Origin: Halochromatium roseum
GTDB taxonomy: Bacteria > Pseudomonadota > Gammaproteobacteria > Chromatiales > Chromatiaceae
Direction: 5' to 3'
Assembly: GCF_016653315.1 (NCBI RefSeq)
Contig: NZ_NHSH01000076.1
Span: forward strand, 79,745-143,744
DNA: 64,000 nt
Position numbers and translations under genes: made by a program. This document shows, in pieces, positions 7,107 through 15,833 of this stretch. Position 1 is the stretch's first letter; every line of letters begins with the position of its first letter. The notes beneath the pieces were generated by a model. It saw only the letters and a list, made by a program, of their open reading frames with translations. It was not told where the DNA came from and ran no database searches.

Positions 7107-9782
7107 TCACTGACTCGGCACCGCCTGCCAGCCGGCGTGCGGGATGCGCTGCTGGATACCGCCATCGTCGTCCATCCGGAACAGGTGCAGCCAGCCGTTG
7201 TCGAGCATCTCGCGCACCAGCGGGTGCTTGGCGATGATGTCGTCGATCGGCGCCTGCGGCGCCTGCAGATAGACGCTCAGGCGCATCGGCTCGTGCACCC
7301 AGCGCTTGCCGTCGTGCAATGACTGCATCGGCAGGCCCACGCGCAGGTCGCCGGCGTTGCCCTCGAGCACGCCGATCGCGCCGCCGACGACATTGTGCAG
7401 CACCTTGTTGCCGCTGCCGAAGCGCCGGTTGTCGGTGGTCGAGCCGTAATACTGCAGGTTGATCCAGCCCGCAACCACCATCGGCGCGGTCATGATCAGC
7501 TCGAGCACGCCGAAGCCGCTGTCACCGGTCCAGTCGTAGTCGTGCAGGAAGGTCCGGCCGCCGAGATCGAGCCCGTGGGTGCGCTCGCGCGGGGCGGCGA
7601 TGAAGGCCGCGCAGCCGGCCAGCCCCCATTCCGGGCGCACCTGCGACCAGTCGCGGCTGCGATGGCGGATGTTGGCGGTGATCGCCTGTCGCGAGCGGTG
7701 CTCGAGCCCGAGCAGCGCCGCGCGCGACAGCCGCGTCAGCTCACCGGCCTGCTGCAGCCAGCTGCGCAGCTGCGCCAGCTCCTCGGCGTACTCGCCCGGC
7801 AGCACCGCGGTGTCGTAGAGCCGGATCTCATCGACACAGGTGTCGTGCTGCGCGCCGATGAACCAGGTGTCGTCCGGGATGCGGATGCCGCGCTCGGCGA
7901 CGCCCTGGCGCACCTTGGGATCATTCAGCAGGGCCGCGCCGATCCGTGCGCTCGCCTCACCGGTCATGCCGCCGCAGGCGCCGCAGTCGAGGCCGGTCGC
8001 GTGCGGGTTGTTGACCACGGTGCTGCCGTGGCCGACCAACAGCACCAGCCGGGCGAAGTTGTCGGTCATCGACATCGCGCGCAGGATGCCCTCGGCGAGA
8101 TCGACGCGCTCGGCCTCGGGGATGCCGATGCCTGACCGATGGTGGTGGCTGTGATCGTGCGCATGGTCGTGTGCCGAGTCCGGTGCTGAACCCCGACTTG
8201 AACAGGCGCCGTGGTTGGGCACGTCCAGGCTCGGGCCGACGCGCTTCTCCAGCGGCGCGTCCAGGTGCAGGTCGTCGGGCGCCGCGACCGGCCGTCCCCA
8301 GCCGAAGCTGTCGGCGATGATCTTCGGCGCATAGAGCAGCAGACCCGCGGCCTCGACGAACGAGAAGCAGGACGAGGCGCCCATCTTGAACGCCTTCCAG
8401 GACTTGCTGATCCCAGTGCGCCGGCGCTGCGTCGCCAGCGCCTGTTCGGCCTCCTCGGTATCGGCGCCATGCACCTCGGAGCAGACCCGGTACTTGGGCG
8501 TCAGCAGCACCGGCATGTGCGAACGCGGCGCGACCGCGCCGAACGGCACATGCTCGATCGGCACGCCGAAGAAGCCGGCAAAGCCGAGTGTCTGCGCCCG
8601 CGGGCAGATGGTCTCGAACGAGCGGCGCATGACCTCGGAGCGCACGTCGATGCAGAACGCGGCCTGGATCACCGGGCGCTGGGTCGCGAGGCGTTCGCCA
8701 TGCGCGCCGTTCGTGTTGGCCCCATTGCGTAGGTCCGTCATCAGCTGGCGTTGATAGCCGAGTTCGAAGGCGGTCAGCAGGATGTGCTCGATGTGCTGCG
8801 GCTCTGGCGTCGGCTTGGCGGCCGGCTTACCGCGGCTGAGGCGCTTGCAGACCTCGCGCCAGCGCTTGCTCAGCTCGGGGCTGGCCTTGTGCTCGTAGAC
8901 CAGCACGTCCCAGGCGAGGCGGATCGCCAGCAGCTCGACGATGGTCTCGTCCTCGCCGCCGATGAGTTCCTGCTCCCAGCGTAGCAGACGGGTCCAGGCG
9001 GCCCAGCCGCCGATGTCCATCAGCGCGGCGTGCATGTAATCGAGCGCGGCATCGGCCGGGATGCCGAGGCGCCGAATGGCCGAATCAATGCAGTCGCGCG
9101 GCAACTCCGGCAGCGCCTTGACCCGGGCGCGCATGCCGCCCTGGCCCATCATCGTGGTGCTGTAGTCCAGCGCGGCGAAACGGCGCCAGGATTCATAGAG
9201 CGACATGCCCTGCCAGGGCCGCTTCCAGGTCGCCTGGCCCATGTCGAAATAGGCCGCGCAATGATGGCTGATGCGCTCGACGACGAAGCTCGACCAGTCG
9301 TCGGCGTCGAGCTCATCGAGTACCGAGGTCAGCAGCGGAACCTGAGCGGATAGGGGCACCGACGGCGGCGTCGCATCGACGGCCGCCGCTTGACGCAGCT
9401 CGGCGGCGCTGAGGTCGCTGCCGCAGCGTGCCGCGGCGGCATCGAGATCCGCGTCGGTGATGCGTCCGGCCTCGATCTGCTCGCGATAGTAGCTCCGCGG
9501 CATGTACATCCGGGCGCCGGCGATGCGCCGCATGGTCTCGGCGGCCTGCTCGAAGCGCTGATCACGCAGCCCGTGAAACGGATTCACGGCGACGAAGCGA
9601 TCGAGCGGCCAGACCGGCGCGATGCGGTTGCAGGCGGCGTCGATCTGCTCCGGCAAGGGTGCCGGCGTCGGCTCGGGCGGGTTGGCCGGGGCCATCGACA
9701 TCGCTGGGGTGCCGTCGGCGTTGATGCCGATCGGCTGGCGCTCGAGGGTCTGATCGTCGATGCGGTTGTCTTGCATGTTCAT
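7107..9782 (-). CDS. dabA: DabA, carbonic-anhydrase-like subunit of the inorganic carbon pump
   Basis: This 891-residue DUF2309 protein is the soluble zinc subunit of the DabAB energy-coupled CO2/bicarbonate accumulation system. The expected zinc and catalytic residues are present: Cys377 and Asp379 in AFCIDVRSE, His585 in LLVGHGS and Cys600 in LDCGACGG. The N-terminal WPLDRFVAVNPF signature is at 58-69. A His/Asp-rich insertion (HDHAHDHSHHH, 538-548) precedes the second metal half and looks like an extra metal-binding loop. The ribosome-binding site AGAGGAG is at 9791-9797. dabB lies 63 bp upstream on the same strand. Confidence 0.95.
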   Translation of the reverse strand: MNMQDNRIDDQTLERQPIGINADGTPAMSMAPANPPEPTPAPLPEQIDAACNRIAPVWPLDRFVAVNPFHGLRDQRFEQAAETMRRIAGARMYMPRSYYREQIEAGRITDADLDAAAARCGSDLSAAELRQAAAVDATPPSVPLSAQVPLLTSVLDELDADDWSSFVVERISHHCAAYFDMGQATWKRPWQGMSLYESWRRFAALDYSTTMMGQGGMRARVKALPELPRDCIDSAIRRLGIPADAALDYMHAALMDIGGWAAWTRLLRWEQELIGGEDETIVELLAIRLAWDVLVYEHKASPELSKRWREVCKRLSRGKPAAKPTPEPQHIEHILLTAFELGYQRQLMTDLRNGANTNGAHGERLATQRPVIQAAFCIDVRSEVMRRSFETICPRAQTLGFAGFFGVPIEHVPFGAVAPRSHMPVLLTPKYRVCSEVHGADTEEAEQALATQRRRTGISKSWKAFKMGASSCFSFVEAAGLLLYAPKIIADSFGWGRPVAAPDDLHLDAPLEKRVGPSLDVPNHGACSSRGSAPDSAHDHAHDHSHHHRSGIGIPEAERVDLAEGILRAMSMTDNFARLVLLVGHGSTVVNNPHATGLDCGACGGMTGEASARIGAALLNDPKVRQGVAERGIRIPDDTWFIGAQHDTCVDEIRLYDTAVLPGEYAEELAQLRSWLQQAGELTRLSRAALLGLEHRSRQAITANIRHRSRDWSQVRPEWGLAGCAAFIAAPRERTHGLDLGGRTFLHDYDWTGDSGFGVLELIMTAPMVVAGWINLQYYGSTTDNRRFGSGNKVLHNVVGGAIGVLEGNAGDLRVGLPMQSLHDGKRWVHEPMRLSVYLQAPQAPIDDIIAKHPLVREMLDNGWLHLFRMDDDGGIQQRIPHAGWQAVPSQ

Positions 9783-9797
9783 CGGTCGTGCTCCTCT

Positions 9798-9836
9798 CTG
9801 TTCGGGCTCGCTGTTCGGGCTCGCTGTTCGGGCTCG
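9798..9836. repeat. 13-bp tandem repeat x3
   Basis: Three perfect copies of CTGTTCGGGCTCG fill most of the 63-bp gap between dabB and dabA; a fourth copy decays at CTGTTT (9837). They sit immediately upstream of the dabA ribosome-binding site. The unit length matches arrays at 19911 and 42061, but the sequences differ. Confidence 0.9.
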
Positions 9837-9845
9837 CTGTTTGGA

Positions 9846-11459
9846 TCAGGCCAGCGCCGGTGCAGGCGCGCGGCGGATGGGCCAGAGGCGGGTGATCAGT
9901 CGCGTCACCAGGATGTCGACGTAGAGGCCGTTGTAGAGGTGCATCTGGATGGCCAGCCTGGTCGGCCCCTGGATGCGGGTGAACAGGTGCTGCAAGGTGA
10001 TCAGACCGATGAACACCACGATGACGGCCAGGCTCAGGCCCATGTCGAAGGCGTTGAAGCTGGCCTCGACCGGGGTGATGCTGCCGGCGATCGCATGCTC
10101 GAAGGCGGTATGCAGACCGAAGTAAGCGATGCAGACGAAGGCGCCGATCGCGGTTGCGCGCAGCAGCAGCTTGGCGTTGTCCTCGAGCACCAGCGCCTGC
10201 AGCAGGAGCTGGGCGACGGCGATGGCGACGATGGCGCCGGTCACGATCAGGGCCGGTTGATGGGTCGGGTCGATGCCGAACGCGAAGCCGGCGATCAGTG
10301 CCATCAACAGCGCGCCCTGGAAGGCGACCAGCCAGTGCCAGGCCTGCGGGGCGCCGGCGTTGAACTTGAGTGCCGGGGCGCGGAAGCCGTCGACGCTGCT
10401 GCCGGAGGCGAGGAAGGCGTGGGCCTTGTAGAGCGAGTGCGCGACCAGGTGCAGCAGCGCCAGGCTATAGAGCCCGAGACCGGCCTCGAGCAGCATGAAG
10501 CCCATCTGCGCCGAGGTCGACCAGGCCAACGAGACCTTGATGCTGGTCTGGGTCAACATCACCAGCGACGCGATCGCGAGGGTGGTGAGGCCGATGATGG
10601 CCAAGCCATCCAGCGCGGAGCCGGACGCCGACATGATCGGGCTCATCCGGATCACCAGGAAGGCGCCGGCGTTGACGATGCCGGCGTGCAGCAGCGCCGA
10701 GACCGGCGTGGGTGCCTCCATCACCTGCAAGATCCAGCCGTGGAACGGGAACTGCGCGCACTTGAGCGCGGCGCTGATCACCACCAGCCAGGCGGCCCAG
10801 TGCAGCGCGGCCGGCAGCGGCCCCTCGAGCGCGGCCATCGCGGCATAGACCGACTGGAAGTCGAGCGTCTGCAGGGTGCCGCCGATCAAGAGTACCGCGA
10901 TCAGTAGGCTGGCATCGCCGATGCGGCTGAACACGAACTTCTTGTGCGCGGCCATCAACGCCGCCGGGCGCTCCGGGTAGAACACCAGCAGCCGATGCAG
11001 GCAGAGGCTGGTCGCCATCCAGGCCAGCGCGAACATCAGCAGGTTGCTGGCGACGATCAGGGTCAGGATCGACGCCAGGGTCATCAGCATCCACTTGTGG
11101 AAGTGCCCCTCGCGCGTCTCGCCTGCCATATAGTTACGCGAGTAGGTCGAGACGATGGCGCCGACCAGCGACACCAGGGCAAGCATGATCACGGTCACGC
11201 CGTTGACCAGCACACCGATCGCAAAATCGCCAATGCCGAAGGGTAGGCCGATGGACAAGAAGGTGACAGTCTCTGCCGGCCCGAAGCCATGGCCGATGAG
11301 ACTCATGATGGCGAAGGCAAAGGCCAGCCAGGCGGCGCCGTTGGCGGCGCGGGCCATCAGTGCGCCATGGCGATTCGCCGTCTCGCCCGGCACCATGGCG
11401 GTGAGCCAGAGCGCTAGTGGTGCCGCGACAGCGGCAGTGGTGACGAGTGTCGATGACAT
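9846..11459 (-). CDS. dabB: DabB, proton-conducting membrane subunit of the inorganic carbon pump
   Basis: The 537-residue multi-helix membrane protein belongs to the NuoL/MrpA proton-translocating family and forms the membrane half of DabAB. Diagnostic antiporter sequence includes STYSRNYM near 105, the FPFHGWIL segment, and APTPVSALLHAGIVNAGAF in the discontinuous-helix region. The ATG at 11459 is set by an excellent ribosome-binding site (GGGAGGAG, 6 bp spacing). It is the first gene of dabB-dabA and is divergent from the modE-like gene, sharing a 108-bp AT-rich control region (11460-11567). Confidence 0.93.
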   Translation of the reverse strand: MSSTLVTTAAVAAPLALWLTAMVPGETANRHGALMARAANGAAWLAFAFAIMSLIGHGFGPAETVTFLSIGLPFGIGDFAIGVLVNGVTVIMLALVSLVGAIVSTYSRNYMAGETREGHFHKWMLMTLASILTLIVASNLLMFALAWMATSLCLHRLLVFYPERPAALMAAHKKFVFSRIGDASLLIAVLLIGGTLQTLDFQSVYAAMAALEGPLPAALHWAAWLVVISAALKCAQFPFHGWILQVMEAPTPVSALLHAGIVNAGAFLVIRMSPIMSASGSALDGLAIIGLTTLAIASLVMLTQTSIKVSLAWSTSAQMGFMLLEAGLGLYSLALLHLVAHSLYKAHAFLASGSSVDGFRAPALKFNAGAPQAWHWLVAFQGALLMALIAGFAFGIDPTHQPALIVTGAIVAIAVAQLLLQALVLEDNAKLLLRATAIGAFVCIAYFGLHTAFEHAIAGSITPVEASFNAFDMGLSLAVIVVFIGLITLQHLFTRIQGPTRLAIQMHLYNGLYVDILVTRLITRLWPIRRAPAPALA

Positions 11460-11567
11460 CTGCTCCTCCCGGGCCAAGGCCCATTGGTTGTCGGTGCAGG
11501 CATAACCTAGTGCTCGGCTCTGGAAAGTAAAAATCTATGGTTTCGATAAAATACATCACGATTATCT

Positions 11568-12542
11568 ATGGATAAGCCGCCCAAACGGCCTCAGGCTGCC
11601 TCTTCGGGAGCGCGAGCGACCTCCGTCAACGTCGGCGGCGAACTCTGGCTCAGCGTCGGCGAGGTCGCCTTCCTGGGCGAGGCGCGGATCGGGCTGCTCG
11701 AGCAGATCGGCGAGCGCGGCTCGATCACCCAAGCCGCCAAGGCAGCAGGGATCAGCTATAAGGCCGCCTGGGATGCGGTCGACGCGATGAACAACCTCGC
11801 CCCGACGCCGGTGGTGGCGACGGCGACCGGCGGGCGGGGTGGGGGCGGCGCACGACTCACCGATGAAGGTCGGCGTCTGATTGCGGCCTATCGCACCCTC
11901 TCCGCCGAGTACCAGCGTTTCTTGGAGAGCGTGAATGCAGCGCTGGGCGACCGCGAGGCCGGTGTCGCGATGCTGCAGCGATTGGCCTTGCGCACCAGCG
12001 CCCGAAATCAGTTCATCGGCCAGATCGTCTCCGTCACCGCGCGACCGGTGGATGCCGAGGTCGAGATCGCGATTCAGGGTGGTGCGCGGGTCCGCGCTGG
12101 CGTGACCAATGAGAGTGTCGACTGTCTTGGGCTCAAGCCCGGGCGCCATGTCTGGGCGTTGATCAAGGCCGTGGCCGTGCGGATCGAGCCGGAAACCGCC
12201 TGCGCTCGCTCAAGGATCGGCACTCACTCGAGACCTAGCTCAAGCGTTGACACTCGCCTCAACCAGAGCCCCAGCCCCAGCTCGATTTCCAGCCCAAGTT
12301 TCAGCTCCAGTCATGGCACCCGCACCGGCATCTCCGATCTTGGTCTCAATCGGCTCTGCGGGCAGGTCCAGCGCATCACCCGCAGCGATGGCCCGGCCGA
12401 GGTGGTCATCGCACTTGAAGCCGGTATCACGATACGCGGCCTGATCGATGCCGAGCGTCTGGAGCCGCTCGGGATCAGTGAACAAACATCGGCTTGCGCG
12501 CTGTTTGACCCCGCAAGCGTGATCATCGGAGTGAGCGACTAA
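11568..12542 (+). CDS. modE: ModE-type molybdate-responsive transcriptional regulator
   Basis: The 324-residue protein has a LysR-like winged helix (about 24-120; recognition region GSITQAAKAAGISYKAAW, 51-68) followed by two mop/TOBE molybdate-binding domains (about 143-205 and 263-322). This is the ModE plan, which represses modABC and controls Mo enzymes when oxyanion is bound. A Ser/Pro/Arg-rich linker of about 40 residues (211-252) separates the mop domains and makes the protein longer than E. coli ModE (262 residues). No Shine-Dalgarno sequence precedes the ATG, which follows an AT-rich block directly, so translation may be leaderless. It is divergent from dabB. Confidence 0.9.
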   Translation: MDKPPKRPQAASSGARATSVNVGGELWLSVGEVAFLGEARIGLLEQIGERGSITQAAKAAGISYKAAWDAVDAMNNLAPTPVVATATGGRGGGGARLTDEGRRLIAAYRTLSAEYQRFLESVNAALGDREAGVAMLQRLALRTSARNQFIGQIVSVTARPVDAEVEIAIQGGARVRAGVTNESVDCLGLKPGRHVWALIKAVAVRIEPETACARSRIGTHSRPSSSVDTRLNQSPSPSSISSPSFSSSHGTRTGISDLGLNRLCGQVQRITRSDGPAEVVIALEAGITIRGLIDAERLEPLGISEQTSACALFDPASVIIGVSD

Positions 12543-12577
12543 GTTGAAATGCGGCAACTTTGTATGCCAGCTTGTGG

Positions 12578-12605
12578 CCCTTGGCCCTTGGCCCTTGGCC
12601 ATTGG
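12578..12605. repeat. 7-bp tandem repeat
   Basis: Three copies of CCCTTGG plus a fourth with one change (CCATTGG) lie just after the modE-like gene, in an otherwise featureless gap to the methyltransferase. Confidence 0.85.
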
Positions 12606-12690
12606 CGCTACTGCTGAGACCGACATGCAGCAAACACAGCCTCCACGCGAACCCTGAAATCAGGACAATAAGCTCCATTTCCGCCTCTTG

Positions 12691-13365
12691 ATGACCTGCT
12701 CAGCCGGGTCATCTGATGTTGTTGACGCCATTCACCTCGAGCCCATGATGCGCAGCTATATCTACGACGCATTGATCCTCAGACTCACGTCCCAGTGGTA
12801 CGCGGAGGTGCTCAGGCGCCTGCCCGAGGGCGCTGCGATACTGGACGTCGGCATCGGCACTGCCGGCGCTCTGCTGGCGAACGGCGATCTGGTGAAGCAC
12901 AAGGGACTGCGCGTGACCGGTATCGATATCGATGCCGACTATGTCAAGCGCGCCCAGCGCAGGCTGCGGGATTCGCCGCTGGCGAAGAGCGCCGAGGTCC
13001 GTCTCGAATGCGTCTACGATCACCAAGGCGGACCCTACGATGCGGTCTATTTCTCCGGGAGCTTCATGCTGCTTGCCGAGCCAGAGCAGGCGCTGCGGCA
13101 TTGCTCGGCGCTGTTGAGCGAGGACGGACGTCTCTACTTGACCCAGACCATTCAGATGCGACCCGACCGCTGGATGGAGATCCTCAAGCCGATGCTGAAG
13201 CGGGTGACGAGTATCGAGTTCGGTCGCGTGACCTATGAACCGGAACTCAGGGCGCAGATCAATGCCGCCGGGCTGGAACTGGAGGAGCTCACGACCTTGG
13301 CGCGCCACGGCAGCCGGGCGTTTTGCATTGCCGTGGCCAAGCCCGTGAGCGGACGCCAAGCCTGA
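12691..13365 (+). CDS. Class I SAM-dependent methyltransferase
   Basis: The 224-residue protein has a standard Rossmann methyltransferase order: motif I LDVGIGTAGALL near 50, motif II acidic VTGIDIDADYV near 74, YDAVYFSGSFMLL near 115 and LSEDGRLYLTQT near 140. The substrate is unknown. The start is uncertain: an ATG at 12691 (a TTG lies just before it) has no ribosome-binding site, and ATGs at 12745/12748 (MMRSYIYDALI) are where family-like sequence begins. It lies inside the molybdenum island but has no visible link to it. Confidence 0.75.
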   Translation: MTCSAGSSDVVDAIHLEPMMRSYIYDALILRLTSQWYAEVLRRLPEGAAILDVGIGTAGALLANGDLVKHKGLRVTGIDIDADYVKRAQRRLRDSPLAKSAEVRLECVYDHQGGPYDAVYFSGSFMLLAEPEQALRHCSALLSEDGRLYLTQTIQMRPDRWMEILKPMLKRVTSIEFGRVTYEPELRAQINAAGLELEELTTLARHGSRAFCIAVAKPVSGRQA

Positions 13366-13439
13366 GCAGGCCTCGAGGTCGGGAATCGTCGGATTCCACC
13401 ATTGCGCCGATCAGTCAGTGCTTGCCGGACGGCTGAATC

Positions 13440-14696
13440 CTAAACCCGGCCTTCAGCGAGGGCCGTCGGCATCGCCGCGGCGTAGAGGGTCAAGCACAGC
13501 TCAAGGTCATCGATCTGCTCGTAGAGCGGGCAAATACCGGACAGCTGCGTGCTCTCGCGCAGGATGGTCTCGACGCCAAAGCCGCGCCGGTCCATCAAGA
13601 AGCTCTTGCCGAGGCGTGGGTCTTCGACCGGATAGTAGCGACCAAAGAGACTGGTGAGCACCTCATTGCGCGGGACCGAAAGCCGGGTCATGGACTCCAG
13701 GGACAGGGTATTCGGCAGCGCCCCTGGCGAGTGGATTTCGAGGCGGTCGCTGTACATGAACAGCCGGATGCGTTGGCCGTGCAGCGAGTAGTCGCGATGG
13801 GCGACGGCATTGACGATGGCCTCAAACAGGGCCGCGACCGCGTATTGGGGATAATCGATGCGGCCGAGCGGTTTGCGTGCTGCCGTGCGCATATTGCGTT
13901 GGACGAAATGGAAGGCATCCAGGATCTGCCGGTCGAGCGGCCCGCCGATGTCGCGGGCATCGATCTGCGCGTTCGGGTCGTTCTCGGTCCCGGTATGGGC
14001 GACGGCGATGATCTCGGCATTGCGCAGCCAACGCGCAGGCTCGGTGGTGCACAGCAGCACGCCGGCCACGGTCGGCCGTGGCTCGCCGGCGACCTCGCGC
14101 AACAGGTGCAGTCGGCTCAGTTGGGCGATGGGGTCGCCTTGCTCGACCTTCAGGAAGCGTCGCAGCAGGAGCGCGTCGAAGTCATCGAAACCACAGCCGG
14201 GAACCTCCTGTTCCTCGAAGCGGATCAGTCGCGCTTGACTGCGTTGTTGGAAGAGACGCGCGAGCGCGTCCGGCGCGAGTTCCCGTTTGGCATGACCGAG
14301 GCGACGAAAATAGCCGTTCGCGCTCTGATGCACCCACAGGCTGCGGGGCACCTCGACGAGGATCACCGGGCGCGCCGCGCCGGTGGCATCAGGTAGTTCC
14401 AGATGCCGGGTCAGGACATCTAATGGTGGCTTGATGCGATCGGTGCAGAGCGCGGTGAGCCAGTCTTCGACGCGGTCGAGGTGCTGCAGCGGGATGCCTG
14501 TAACAACCCGGCTCTTATCATCCACACCGAGCACCAGCATGCCGCCGCCGGCATTGCCGAGCGCCGCCAGTTCATCCGATAAGCTGTCGGCATGCGGTGC
14601 CTTGACCTTGCCGGCATCGGTGAGCCTGACCTGTTTCAGCTCCAGCGCGGAGTCTTCGCCCAGGCGGATGCGTTGCAGTAGCTCTGCGGGGGTCAT
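13440..14696 (-). CDS. AlbA_2 (Schlafen-like) ATP-binding protein
   Basis: The 418-residue protein has an N-terminal AlbA_2 domain (about 10-130: EDSALELKQ, ALGNAGGGMLVLGVDD) and a C-terminal GHKL-type ATPase domain (about 285-400: ALFEAIVNAVAHRDY, then SDRLEIHSPGALP). These proteins are commonly annotated as RecG-related putative transcriptional regulators or helicases, although no helicase motor is present. Some relatives act in phage defence, but no partner gene is beside this one. It is convergent with the upstream methyltransferase and precedes nothing obvious on its strand. Confidence 0.85.
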   Translation of the reverse strand: MTPAELLQRIRLGEDSALELKQVRLTDAGKVKAPHADSLSDELAALGNAGGGMLVLGVDDKSRVVTGIPLQHLDRVEDWLTALCTDRIKPPLDVLTRHLELPDATGAARPVILVEVPRSLWVHQSANGYFRRLGHAKRELAPDALARLFQQRSQARLIRFEEQEVPGCGFDDFDALLLRRFLKVEQGDPIAQLSRLHLLREVAGEPRPTVAGVLLCTTEPARWLRNAEIIAVAHTGTENDPNAQIDARDIGGPLDRQILDAFHFVQRNMRTAARKPLGRIDYPQYAVAALFEAIVNAVAHRDYSLHGQRIRLFMYSDRLEIHSPGALPNTLSLESMTRLSVPRNEVLTSLFGRYYPVEDPRLGKSFLMDRRGFGVETILRESTQLSGICPLYEQIDDLELCLTLYAAAMPTALAEGRV

Positions 14697-14776
14697 GTCG
14701 ATCGGTCTTGCCCTGAGTCCAGCGTTGAGGCGATTGCGAACAAGGGCAGTGTAACCTGATGGTGATCGCGAGTTCG

Positions 14777-15658
14777 CTATTCCTGAGGGAACGGCGATCT
14801 CGGGTTGAAAAACCGCACTTGCACATCGCGTGGCGGCGCCAGGTGCGGTGCCGTGGTCACCAGCAATCGCGCACCGGCGCGGGCGTAGTCTTCGGCGTTC
14901 TTGGCGTTGATGCCACCGGCCGCGCCCACCACGGCCTGCGAGCCACGCGCGGCGAGTGCAGCGACGGTCTCAGTCACCTGCTCGATGGTGAACTTCTCCA
15001 GCTGCAGCACGTCCGCATCGGCCCAGGTCAGCGCCTCCTCGGGTGTCGCTACCTCGACCACGACCCGCTTCTCCGGACACTGCTGGCGAAGCCGGGCTAG
15101 CGTCTGCTCTGGCGGCTCATCGCCGAGGAACAGCCGATGCTCGGCGAAGATCAACAGCGTCTCCGAGAGGCCATTGCGGTGCATCACCGCACCGCCGGCC
15201 TTGAAGGCCTTGACCGCGAGCCGACGATTACCAGGGACATTCTTGCGCGTACCAGCCACCATCGCGTTCGGATCACCGCGTCGCGCGGCGGCGACGATGG
15301 CGGCAGCACTGCTGGCGATGCCACCACACCATTCCATCAGCGTCTGCGCTGTCTTCCAGCCTTGATGCAGTGCGCCAGCGCTGCCATGCGCCTCGAGCAG
15401 TAGCGTTTCTGGAGCGGCCTCGGCGCCAGAGGCAACGTGCGCCTCGGCTTCGGCGCCGCAGAGCTGGAACATCCGCACCGCTTCCTCAACGCCGCAGACG
15501 TGCATTGGGTCGCGAGCGAAGAAACGGATGTTGCCGAGCTTGGCGGTGATGGCGAGCGATTCGCTGGTGAGGTCGCCAAAGGGAACATCCTCGGCCAGCA
15601 GTTGTTGTAGCGCGTGGTCACTGAGCACCGGCGGATTGAAGCTAGGCATGGTCAACAT
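14777..15658 (-). CDS. modD: ModD, quinolinate-phosphoribosyltransferase-like molybdenum gene
   Basis: The 293-residue protein has the nicotinate-nucleotide pyrophosphorylase fold (NadC-like): EDVPFGDLTSE near 23, GTRKNVPGNR (the phosphate/PRPP-site Arg-Lys pair) near 138 and GGAVMHRNGLSE near 155. The sequence and the mod neighbourhood point to ModD, a NadC paralogue of unproven role found in mod operons, rather than NadC. The start is ATG 15658 or ATG 15649; neither has a clear ribosome-binding site. A ModE-box-like palindrome lies upstream at 15793-15816. Confidence 0.88.
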   Translation of the reverse strand: MLTMPSFNPPVLSDHALQQLLAEDVPFGDLTSESLAITAKLGNIRFFARDPMHVCGVEEAVRMFQLCGAEAEAHVASGAEAAPETLLLEAHGSAGALHQGWKTAQTLMEWCGGIASSAAAIVAAARRGDPNAMVAGTRKNVPGNRRLAVKAFKAGGAVMHRNGLSETLLIFAEHRLFLGDEPPEQTLARLRQQCPEKRVVVEVATPEEALTWADADVLQLEKFTIEQVTETVAALAARGSQAVVGAAGGINAKNAEDYARAGARLLVTTAPHLAPPRDVQVRFFNPRSPFPQE

Positions 15659-15792
15659 CGATTCGGTTGGGTTGAGAACGGCACATTGTCACTGTCCAAC
15701 AGTGTCGTGAAGAAGACAGAAGAAGACAGCGAGGGCTGTCATGGCGAGGTGCACCGTCATTGTGCAAGGGGGTGCCCCCGCTCATGGAGTCG

Positions 15793-15816
15793 CGCTATAT
15801 CCTAGTGCATATTGCG
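15793..15816. promoter_or_regulatory. Candidate ModE operator upstream of modD
   Basis: CGCTATAT-N8-ATATTGCG is a near-perfect inverted repeat (7 of 8 positions pair), with TATAT and CATAT half-sites separated by 7 bp. This resembles the ModE box of E. coli (consensus TATAT-N7-TAYAT). It lies between mop and modD on their strand, so it would control modD. Sequence and context agree, but binding is inferred. Confidence 0.6.
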
Positions 15817-15833
15817 CTCCGAGTAAGGCACGT

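Noticed and set aside
9390..10907. 505-codon open frame on the + strand across dabA/dabB
   Set aside because: It is antisense to two well-supported genes, has Arg/Gly/Asp-rich shadow composition typical of high-GC DNA, and shows no family signature.
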